A DNA stretch of 64,000 nucleotides from Parelaphostrongylus tenuis (taxonomy: Eukaryota; Nematoda; Chromadorea; Rhabditida; Metastrongylidae). A program made the position numbers and the translations under genes. Positions 19,101-31,100 of the stretch are shown in pieces. The stretch is taken from assembly GCA_019055375.1 (NCBI GenBank), contig JAHQIW010002288.1, positions 1 to 64,000 of the forward strand, read 5' to 3'. The notes under the pieces were generated by a model. That model worked only from the letters and a program-made list of their open reading frames with translations. It made no database searches and had not been told where the DNA came from. The first letter of the stretch is position 1, and each line of letters opens with the position of its first letter.

Positions 19101-22100
19101 GGATGCATGATGAGGCTAGGAATGACTAATCCTCCATACATTCTTGATTATTTAGAGGTTTGTTGTGGCTATTATGCTAATGTAATCTCATGACCTTCGT
19201 CGACAATCATTGACAATTAAACGTTGAATACTACTATATCTTGTGAAAAGTTTATGACGTAGGGCTGAAGTAGGAATTCTAGGATTCTCGTAATCATATT
19301 TTACAGGATATCGCAGCTATATTGAATCATCCACGGGTTTACTCGTTCCTTCACATCCCAGTGCAGTCAGGTAGTGATGCAGTGCTAAGAGACATGAAGC
19401 GAGAATATACATGCGATCATTTTAGAATGATAATGGACTTCATGTTAAAAAAGTAGGTTTTCAATTCTTAGTTGTTCTTGTCGTATTTCTTTCCTACTAC
19501 TACGGATTTACTACTATCATTTCGAGTCTAAAATCTTGGAAAAGCAGCAAAACTCGTGCCTTTTTTGGAAACGGCTTATCATTGACCATTTATATAGTTC
19601 GCTAATGTTTTGAAGAAAAAAACTTGTGAAGAGATAGTTATTATCTTTAGCTGATAGGTCTCCAGGAAATTGATGTCGTTTCTACAGTTTCATTTTTTGT
19701 ATGTTTTCAGAACTGGTTTTTTTTTTGGCTGCTGTACTGCTCCATGATTGAGTCATATTTTAAATGTGTTCTTGGTTTGTTTTTGGAGTTAGAAATCCAG
19801 ATGTCAAAACGGAAATCCCAACAAATCTAATTCTTCGATTTTGAGCTTGGTTAAGAACTTCAAAGAGAGGAGCAGTGTTTACGAGATTTGAGCGAACCCT
19901 TACATTAGCTTAACGCGTATTTGAAAAACTCATCTTTGCGAACTCGACCTTCAAAATGAAGTGTCTCGTGGATGTCCCACTGATATTACTGACCATAAAT
20001 TGAAAGCTTTGATGGGAGACACTACACTCTTAACTATTCCAGGGTTTGCGAGTGTACTCCGTGTGAACCACCTTAAGCTTCTCACAGCATTTGGAAAAAG
20101 TGGAGAGTCGAAGAAGCTGACAGACATATGCAGCACGAACTCAGTTCCAGTCAAAGTCACCGTTCTGAGGTATCGGTGGCGCATGTGCGCAACCAGAGCG
20201 ACCTGTCTGGGGTCGATCAGATTGACTTAGTGATTGAACCTCGATAAACACCGGAGCAGTTCTCATGCCGATATCGCATCAAAGGAACATCATGTTCACC
20301 ATTTGGTAGTTACCTGCTGATTTGAGCCATCGTGGTTCTTGAATTCGAAAGAGGTTATCACCGTGAGACGCCCAGCAAATCTACGAAATGCTCCAAAACC
20401 TCAAGACTGTACACTGAAATGGTCAAGAGTAGAAGGACCAATCTAGCACGATAAGTTGAGGCGACACATCGTGCTACTGCCGCTATAACTGTTGAGCGAG
20501 CTGGACTACGACTCGATATTTTATCCACCATAGACTTTATACCTGTGGACTTTTGGCTATCACTTCTTTAAGTATCACGACAACCTTCCGTACCACAAAT
20601 ATTTCAAAAATAAAGCCGAGGCCGAAGTTGCTTTCAACGACTTTTTTGCCGAATACTCCAGAGTTTCATACAAGCGAACTGCGCGGCTTGTTTTTTGTTG
20701 GCGAAGATGTGTAGATTCTAATAGATTTTGTTCGGATTGATAAAGTTCGTTGTAGTTGGGTGGAATGTACTATTATCAAAAATAGGGGTTGAAATACGAC
20801 ATCAACTTCCTGAAGACATAATATATGAGATAGTTGATCACTAGTCAAACTTTGCTTACGTGCCACGAATGTAATGACTTGAGAGGTCGTACACATTTGA
20901 TGCATCGCAAGATTTTTGAGCATAATCACATCATTGATTAATGAAGCGCCTTCTAAGGAACTGTTTGCTTACCTTATGTTCGTGCGGGTTCAAAGAAATA
21001 TTTGTCTTTCAATGAGAATTGTACTATGGGATCCTGCAGTTTCATTCGAGCTTTCATCTAGTCTTAGTATTTCAAATTTATTTAGAGTCCCGAATATCTA
21101 CATAGCAACAGACATGATCTGTGCTTTTCCAACCGAAACCGAGGAGGATTTCGAGGAGAGCATGGAGCTCATACGCAAATACCGGTTTCCGTCGATTTTC
21201 ATCAATCAGTTTTACCCTCGTTCTGGCACACCAGCGGCAGCAATGAAAAAGGTAATAAGCACATTATATGTTCATTTACCCATGTTTGAGACAGCAAACT
21301 GTGGAAATAATAGTAAAAATTCAGTTTTGAGAGAACATAGAAAAGATAAAATTCATCTAAAAATTGTCTGAGGAGTCTGCTTGTTTTACGTACAGATGTG
21401 GGCAAAATCTAAGCCATGAAACATATTATATCGATATGGAACCTTTGAACTCTCATCAGAAAGCACTGAAGCTATAACAAAGCAGAATCGACAGCTTTTA
21501 GAAAATTTTATTTTCTTTTTTTACGTCACTTCACTCGTCACCACATTAATGTGTTGATCTCAGCACTTATTCCGTTCGATTCGCTTCATATTCGTCCTCC
21601 ACAAAGGTGCTTGAACGTCACGAGTGTTGTTCTAGCTGTTACCTGTCGATTAATGCTGGTTTAGACATTTCCCTTGCAACCTTGCTGGTAGCCAAGCTTC
21701 CCACGTTGATAGCAAGAGAGCGTTGTTGAAGGAGGCCGATCCAGTAGTTTGATTCCTGGTAGATTGCATCACCAACCATTTCTCTATCAGGCGACGCCTT
21801 CCCCCTAAACAATTATATAAGTCAGTAAATATATCGAAAAAGGATATCATCTACTGAAAATCATTTCTCACAATTTTAGATCGATACGGTTGAAGCAAGA
21901 CGTCGAACAGCGGCCATGTCAGCTTTATTTAGAGAATATAGCAGGTATACACCAGAAAGAATTGGTGAAGAACACGAGGTTTTAGTTTGCGAAATGGCAT
22001 CAGGTGAATATCACTTCGACGTCGTAATTTAACAATTATTTACGATTAGTAAACCGTATACCATACACATGTGACCGATAATGATTTATTTTTTTTTCGA

Positions 22101-25100
22101 ATATTCGATAAATAGATCTCATTGAAAAGAGCGCATGTGGCGCGCAGTGGTAGAGGTGCTTTGCGTCGCACAGGAGGTCACTGGTTCGATCTCGCGCTCA
22201 TGCCTCACCAATCCATCCATCCCTCCGAGGTTGGTAAATCGGTATCACAATGGTCTCAGGCTTGTCTGGGAGGATAAGCAGCACTGACTCGGTTCAGCGG
22301 GAGGCCACTGTGACTCATTGTAAAGGCTAGATATGCATTCAATCACTTCAAACGAAGTTAAAAATTGAAGACGAATTCTTGGCACATCCCTCAGGGAATG
22401 GTCAACGCCGATAGCTATAGAAGAGCTTTTAGCTTTTAGATCTCATCGAAAAGTAATCGTATCAATTAAAGTCAAAGCCATTGAAGTCTGCAGAAATCTT
22501 AGCAGGGCATAGCTCTGAATAGTCTCATCACACATGTGTACTACTTATTTCGAGAAAGCAAGAGCAACTTGATAGTCGTTCTGGATCCTTATGCCTACGT
22601 AGCACAATTATTATCTCGTATTAGCAAATTTGTGGAAAAATCAGCATATTAGACCTGATCAAACAGACTAATAAATAAATATAGAACTAACTCATCAGTT
22701 CTGTGGGGTTTCCAAGTTTTTATCTTCTTATTTCGTTTTTTTTTTTTTTTGGCGAGGCTTATGTTTACAACTTGAAGTACGTGCCTCAGCAGAGCTTTGT
22801 TTAGCTGGACGTGGTAGAGTTTGGTTTGTGTTGAAAATACAAATTATAAATTCTCTTCGAATTCATCGAACTTAGAGTCGTTCACCAGTTTCGCTTGTCA
22901 CGAATATATACAGGAATATAGCAGTCAGTTTTAACACTCATCTTGTTCTATTTCTCAGGATTTCGGCCATGCTGATGTTTTTTAATTCGAAAGATAGTTA
23001 TAGAGAGTTTTTCGCTTTCCATTCCCGAATGCTTCAAACATATGAGATCTTGTACAGCTTACTGTAGTGGTAAATTACGACAACTTATGCTTATGGAGAT
23101 ATAGCAAGCAAATTAAGTTGAGCGATGAATCAGCGAGTTGTTTTGCATGATGTGATGATCATTGAGAACAGGTGACGTTTTTTTGATTAGAGAAATGACT
23201 TCGACAAGCTTCATTACAAATTCAATGAGTACGAACCTACACTACGAATCCAGTCTCACTACCACTGTTGTCAGGAATTTCGAAGTAAAATTTTTGAAAA
23301 AGAACTATCTTGAAGTGTCTTGAGAGAATTTGAGTCTATATAGTTGACTATGAGTTGAGATATGTTTGTTCACCACATTTGCAGCTGCAGGAATCAGTTT
23401 TGAAGCATACGTGCTCAAAAAGATTACTTCGTTTAGCTTTGTTCTGAATCAATTTCAATTTTAATTAAAACTAGTAGCAAAGCCTGCTCTACAAGCTGTT
23501 ATGTTTTCATTTCCCAAACACTTCAACTGAAAGATTTATTGGCAATTTCGAAAGGAAAAAACAGAGCCTGAGCCAATATGTTAAGATAGATGGCTTAATT
23601 GTCTGCGGACGCGATGAGGACTCACGTAACCCTAAAACATATTAGGAAGTGAAACGCTCGAAACCTTCAAATTTTCAGCGCTAGTCTACTAAGAAATTCA
23701 GTTTTGTTCTTATCACTATGTTGGAGTGATAATTATCAAAAATATCCGTGCTTTTTAGAAAGAAAACAAAGTGCTAACAAGTACTGAAATCAATGCAATG
23801 TTTAGTCCCATTTGGACTATATCTCTTACTTTTGTTGTTAAAAAACAATATGAAGTCAAATGAAGGTGTGCCACAATGTTAAGCAAAATAACTGTGGTAA
23901 AAACCATTAAAAGATGTTATAAAGTTTAGATTTGATTCAAAAATTCTATATATGAGTTTAACATTAAACTAGTTTTGGTACTTTGAAAAACTAATCAAGG
24001 TCACTGGTTCTGAGTGTGTCAATAACTGCTGCACGTGGGGTGACGCACGTATCTTTCGCACAATTTACATTAACTTTCTTTCTGCTTCGTAATGTAGAGA
24101 GGACTTTATGAGATAATTGTAAAGATTTGTAAATGATACAATGTTAAATGAGCAATTATCTCTGTTTATTCCAAGAATGAAGTTTCTCTCTATCCCAGAA
24201 TCGATAATTAATTCTTTTCATAAGATAGCACTCATTTCCTTCTGATTTGCTAGAGTCCATGTTGCTATAACTAATTATATTATGATTTATCAATATTTCT
24301 GTCATTCTCTTGTTACCGTTCATTATCATCACTGTTACTATCATGGTTTCTTGGTACTACTGTTGCTTTTATTATATTCCCTATCATTGATGTTGTTCTA
24401 ACAGGGGCGGATAGCACAGTGGTAATTATACGATCTATCTCGAGCAATGCCTAATCAACTCGAGTGGTATTCGAATCGTCTCCGGGCTCATTAGGCGCTC
24501 CTTTTGGGATTGGGAAAATAGTATCACGTTTGTCTTGGACGGCGACCAAATCAAGACTTCTTCACTGAACACAATGTTGCTTTGGAAAGAGTAGTCTTAG
24601 AATGTCGCCGATATCAAAATGTTCGGACAAAAATTGTTTATAACAATTAGATCTTTGTTACCCGATTAGTATCAAGGCTCCAATTTCTTTAAGAAGTTAA
24701 ACGCGTATCAGGAAGCAGGTTTTGTGCGTGACCTATGCGAAAAGTGAATTCAAGGGATCCACCATGCTGTTTTTTCCTGTGGGAAGTCGAAATAAATACG
24801 TGTTTGTGCAATTACTCATGCATTTATGCGTGGATGTCGTTACGAATGTGCGACTTTTATCCTACATGTCGAGTCGGACAAAAGATATGCTAGATATTGG
24901 GGAATAAATGGAGCTCTGAGTAGTCTCCAGCAATTAAACGTCACATCTTCAGTCAAGAGATGAGCAATAATCACGTGTGTTTATGTCCAAGCTTGCCAAC
25001 TTGTCAACAAAAAATATCATCTCCATTACTTCTTGCCTTTGTACACTAGCATTTCTCAAAACGGATACACGGAGAAAGGTCAAATTTTATCACGTGGGCT

Positions 25101-28100
25101 GTCCATGGTAGAACTCCAACGTTCCCTTAGCGAAAGCTTACGGTGGAAGAAATGTGGACCATCGCCTTGATATTCTTTGTGGCTTCGAGACGTTGTCAAC
25201 GGGTTCTGAAGAGGTTCAGTAGGGAAAATCATGTTTTTTATAACGTCTGATTAGTACCTTCAGCTGCAGGATTGATTACAAGAGAGTGTTTGAAATAATT
25301 CACTCCAGAACCGTGGCTTAGAAAAGTCCATTATTGTTCTGCAACGTCAAGTTGAACTTCATCATCCTGTAACGACACTGTCGTCGATGTGAAGCGAGCA
25401 ATTATAACCAAAGCGATATTCTCTCATCCAAATTTACAGTCATTATTGAGGGCATTTAGCGGAAAAGAACAGATGACGTAAATGAAAAGGTTGTTAATTG
25501 ATAGCCATATATCTTTGCTGCGATGATTACGTAGTTCCAATAACAAATCAATTTGTTCAATCGATGCAAATAATGGCTAGTTCCTGCATCAAACGATATT
25601 GATAAACAGGCTTATTTTTCAAGCTGAAGGGTTATCGAGAGAAGGCATCAGTGACGTTCAAACAATATTCTATCTTTTCCTATTCCACATCAAGTGTTTC
25701 ACCTCGAGGATGTGGGCGCTAGGTAGCCATGATTCAAGGGATGCTCGTCGTTGATAAATGTGTTACCAAATTATGCAAAAAGGTCCCTTATGACTCATGC
25801 GAGAGGGTGAAAGAAAGAGGGAACGCGTGTTTTCACAACTAATTTTATTAATACCATGTTTTCGCGGAATGGCATGTACATAAACCACAAAAAGGATAAC
25901 CAAATTTCTTCTCGAACATCATAGATCAGTGTTACGTTGTTCTTGCGTACACCCTAGTACACTTCATTTTTGAACCTTGGCACACGCGTGCTACAAATGG
26001 AGAATTTGTCATAGAATTTTGAGTACTACGTCAATCACCGAGAGATCATATATTTCCAGTTACGGATATAGGAGATAGGTTTGGCACCCGTTTAATTTAT
26101 CCATGGTTTTAAAAGTATGCAATAGCTTTTTTCACGAGTAAGAAGAGTTATGAATTTCAAACAGCAAATAAATGGTCCTGCTTCCTCTTAGTAATGTCTT
26201 TTTTGCTTGCATCTCCTGTTCATTCCCTCACATCCATCATCCACAAACTAATTTCGAGCAAAGCACTCGAGATAAAGGTATAATTATGATAAAAGTACCA
26301 GCCAATGAGCAATCGAGTGCACAACACTCTGTTTTAGGTGAAAATTTCGCCTGACATAGAGTGTAAAACGTACGTCGTCGACAACTCTCTATAAGAAATG
26401 TAAAGCTCCCGAGAGAACTGACTATAAAAAGATCGACAGACGACGGGTTCTGCTCGGCTGATGAGTCTGTAAGGACGAAACACGTGTCTCGGGCTGTACA
26501 AGAGCTCTTACCAGACCATATGACATGTTGGCTCAAATACTGATGAAAGGATATATTGAAATTTGAGCGTGGTCTAAACAAAGCACTCGAGATAAAGGTA
26601 TAATTTCGAGTTTCCTTTTTTTAAACGGACTCGACTCCTCATGGGGATCCATACCAGACATTGCCTTTAGGATGTTGGAGTTTCAACTAATATAGTGCCC
26701 ATCTTTTCTGAGCAAATCTTGGGACTGAAGTGGCTTCAAATCCGCGATTACTTTCTGATGGTCCATTAAGTTTTCTACTGCAGCACCGAGACCATCGCTC
26801 TGCTTTTCTCTAAGCCCCATTCCAACCGGTTCGGTGACCGTTAGCAATCACCATCCGAATAATCTAAAGAACAACGCAAGTCAAAATGAAAGTTAAGCAT
26901 TTTTAAGCACTTACATTGATACTTGAATGACCTGCCTTGTTGAGCATTTCGAGTTTTTGTGGTTTTTCCATTTGCTTCTCGTCCTCACGATCGTCATCGA
27001 CGCCATTTGTTTTTCTTAACGGTCATCATACTGTCTGAATCTTTTTCAGCAGTCTCTTTGAGACGAGAGCCCCAATTGGCTGTAGTCTAGTATCATCTTG
27101 TATAGGGTTTTTCGTCATGTAATTTTTTTTTCGTTTCACTTGCTCAAGATTGGGAAGGTGCGTGTGGGAGGTGGTCTTCTTAAACAGTGCTAAATTTATA
27201 CGTTGCAACCATAATATATTGAGATACGTGAAGTGGAATCTTAAGGTAGACCAGAGTTCGCCATGGTGTAGTGGGTAATGCGTGACCACTCCGTTCGCCT
27301 CTCTTTTGGCTGTCATAATCTTATTATTGCATTGCACATGGTACCGTGCCATGAGAAAAGTTGAAATTGTATGTGTTTTGTATTCAAAATCTGATTGCTG
27401 TAGCATTAATCAGTCATGTTTTCTTTGTAGAACAAGCCAATAGTACGACGTTGAATGAAAAAAAAAGCATTATATGGTTGTCGACATCTTCTTCTTCTGC
27501 TCAGCCAATGATTCCATTCGAGTCCTAATCGTTCTTCCTCGTTTTGGTCCCCATTTTCATTGTCGTTCGAGTATCATTATCCTCGGTGGAGCACCACTCG
27601 AATGAAGAACTTCACTATGCGATGCCCTCATACACAGGATGGTTGTTGATAGTAGTGATTGCCATTTGATATACTGTCTTTCACCGGACAATTCATCCTG
27701 CAGTAGTCGGCATTATTATCGATAAGCACAGAGTATTACAATATTTCTATTAATTTGGAAAAAAGTTTTTTTTTCATTAACTCAGTGCTGTCGTCCTAAT
27801 CACAAAGATAATATGTACATCACCCTATAAATGTGAGTATATCTACTGAGTGCTCCAAAAAACGCAGCGCTCAAAAAATTACCTTCAAATATGATAAAAT
27901 TTTTTCTGTTTCATCCATGTCTCTTCATGGTAAAGTGCTTTCGAAAGTCTGTGATGTGTGAATGAGAAAAACATAAATTGCATTAGAATAAATTTCTTTC
28001 GCCTCTCCAAGTGATGTAATAAGCTTCGCCTTCTTAGCCTCTACACATATTCAGATTTGGGATTATCTAGTTTTTATATGTGCAGTATTTTTATGTTTTA

Positions 28101-31100
28101 TGCCTTGAAAGTTTACATCACAATTATTTTCTCTAAGTTCACCAAATAATCCATAATCTAATACTCTCCTTTCGTTGTCACTTTCATAGATGTTTCTCTA
28201 CAACTCATTGTTTCTTTTATAACTAAATGTTAGGTTTGGAATTATGATAAGCAGTCCATATCATGACTGCACATGTTTATCCCTCATTATTTCACTACGT
28301 ATATTTCTGAAATTGTCAACAACTAATGTTTTGCACTTTTCGACATCCTAATTTTCTATTAATTCAAGTAAATTTTCAAATACTCGAGTTAAGCTCTAGC
28401 GGTCGTAGGCATTATTGCAAGCCTTAATAACATATGATATAGCCTCGTGATTGGACATTTTTTGTACCTATATCGTCATAGGGATGCTAATCATAAGATA
28501 ATCCGAACAGGCACAAACAACTCCATTCTTACTTTTTGCCCATCAAATTAACGCGATAGGCACGCGATGAATAATAGAGACGCTTTAGGTTTTATGCACA
28601 TTTTTCACAACATCTATGACCTAATCCTGCGCTGGTGTAACATAGATATCCTCTTAGTTGTGTTTTTGTGGTCTTTTGCCCAGTAGACCTTTCCGTGCGA
28701 TTGTCTTCCGTTGTGCATCAATGATTTTGGATGTTGTGCCGCAACTTCCATTCAGCATTTGGCGATGAACTATTGGTTTTTTTATGTCTAAATTATGATA
28801 GTAGTCCTTTGAAAAGACGATATCTTCAATATCTTTGAGAAACATCTCAGAAAAACATCCAAGCTTTGATTTCCTTTCCGTTTTTCCTATCACTTTCACT
28901 CGTGTTTGGTACCGAAATGAACTTTCACATTGCATTAGCTTAGTTATCTTTGTTTCCTTTTCACCACCTTGCTCTATAGTGACCGTATGAATCGTCTTTG
29001 GTGAATTCTTTTCCTTGATTCACAAATCATTTAGTATCGCGACTATTGCTTCCTATACCAAAAACTAGTCTACTGATCTTGTAGATGATCATCTGAATAG
29101 TTAAAATTTTACTAATGCATACGAATGAATATCACAGAATCTTAGGAAAACAAGACATCTGCAATTGTTTCCATTTTTGCTCAACAGCGACCGTCTACTT
29201 CCTAAATTGACTGGCTGGAAATTGTTATTCAACAATTATTGATTCATCATTTTTGTTATTCTTGTAATTACATTGCTGTTTGAGAAATAAGCACAGGTGG
29301 AAATTCTTCTATAGAACTTCACATGATTTTGGGCTTCCGCTCAAGATCTTCTTTTGTAAAACTCTTCGTAATCGGCATATGTAACTTTCAAACAGTTCCA
29401 CAAAAGGGCTCGTGCGACGCAGTGGTTAGAGGTGCCCTTTCAACACGACATAATTAAGGTTTTTATCTTGCATCCATCCATCGGGAATCAACGAATTGGT
29501 TCAAGAACTTGTCTGAGGGGATACTAGCAGTGACTTGATGCATTGGTAGGACACCGTGAGTCATTGTGAAAGCCAAATATGCACTCAGTCACCTCTAGCG
29601 TTGCTTATGAAGTCGTTTGCATGGCCCATCGTTCTAATTGACCACGAGAGCTCTTTTCTCTATCGAACATTGCATCTAACTCTTCTTCATTTTCCTTCCG
29701 TTTATAATGGACTCCAAAATGCAACCCTTAATTGTCTACGTTTCAAGTAGAGAAAGAAACAGAACAATAGAGAATTATCGGTGAGCACTCATTATCTTAA
29801 GGGGAAATAAAGGGAGGAATATTTGTATGAGCTTTAAGAGCATTTTTTTAATATCATAGATTTAGCATATAATTCGAGTTGTAGACAAGGTTTCAGTTAA
29901 GGTTTCAACTGTACAAACTTGATTCATAACTATCGTAGAGTTTTTGAAATTACCAGCGACACTAATCTTATTTGTCGACTGTGATAAGTGGTTTGATAAC
30001 GTTACTTATGCCGTCATCCTACCAGGCCATGTCTACCAAGCGGAAGTTCCGTCCTAGTCGGAAACTGACCGAAATCGTAGCTGTATTACGATTGTACAGC
30101 TCAACTTTTTAAATAAGTAAGGGTGGTACGACGAATCATAGCCTTTCATTTCAAATTGTTCACCATCGCGTTACAGTGATAAAGAAGCCAGCCGAAAGTC
30201 ACGAAAACGATTTACTCAGTAGTGAAAATCTCAAGCCATGTTCATTTTCTTTTATTACGGCACTGTAAACACGGTTTACGACTTGAAGAGCCAAATATCT
30301 GAATTTTATGCCGCTGAACTTTGTGAGTTACATCAAAACATCTTTCTTGAAGTGTTGAAATGACGTCTGTAAAAATGAGTTTTCAAATGCCGTCAAGGCA
30401 GACTCCACAGTTCAGGTACTTGAAAACTACTCTCCCCGCATTCGCCTTGTATCGAGACAAATATGTAGCCTGGATGATCCTGTTACAGAGTGAGGATGAT
30501 CGACGACGGGCGGTCTGGAAGAGCGATGGTGTACATCTAAATTGTTACAATCCTCGTCAAAGTAAATCATCTACATGGTGGATTGATGCGCGTATAACTG
30601 AAATAATCATTTTTCATGAATAAGTACAAATTATTAGTTTAAGATGGTACTCATGAACTCATTCACCAATGAGACCGCGCTAATGGATGAGATCACCTGC
30701 TATAGCTGAGACGACTCGCATAAAAAAGTAACTGAATTTTTGAGCCTATTTCGCCACGTGTATGATAAGGCGTTGATTAGAAAGAGATGACGTGCAAAAA
30801 GGCAGATGGTCTTTGGTTCGACTCCGCACATGCCAAACCTATCATTAATTCAGGATTGGCAGACTAGTGTTTGGGTGTTATGCTTTTCTGAGTCTGAAAA
30901 TCTTGGTTGATGTATTCAAGGCTATCAAATAAATGAGAAAGCGGTGCAATTCGCATAATATGTGAGTAAATGGAAATCTGGTAAATTTCTTGTTCTGCGC
31001 TTCAAATCAATAGCTTCCATTTTTTAATCGTTTGTCATCATAGCTGCAGTGTATTTCATCCCACTAATGGCGCTTTATCAATCCGTTTTTCGTGCTTTAA

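Noticed and set aside
27026..27406. 126-codon minus-strand open frame in the CDKAL1 intron
   Set aside because: It crosses a tRNA-like fragment, has no recognisable domain, and lies antisense in a repeat-rich intron.
28654..28935. 93-codon minus-strand frame in the CDKAL1 intron
   Set aside because: The composition is somewhat protein-like, but there is no known motif, no splice context and no second copy; evidence is insufficient for a gene call.
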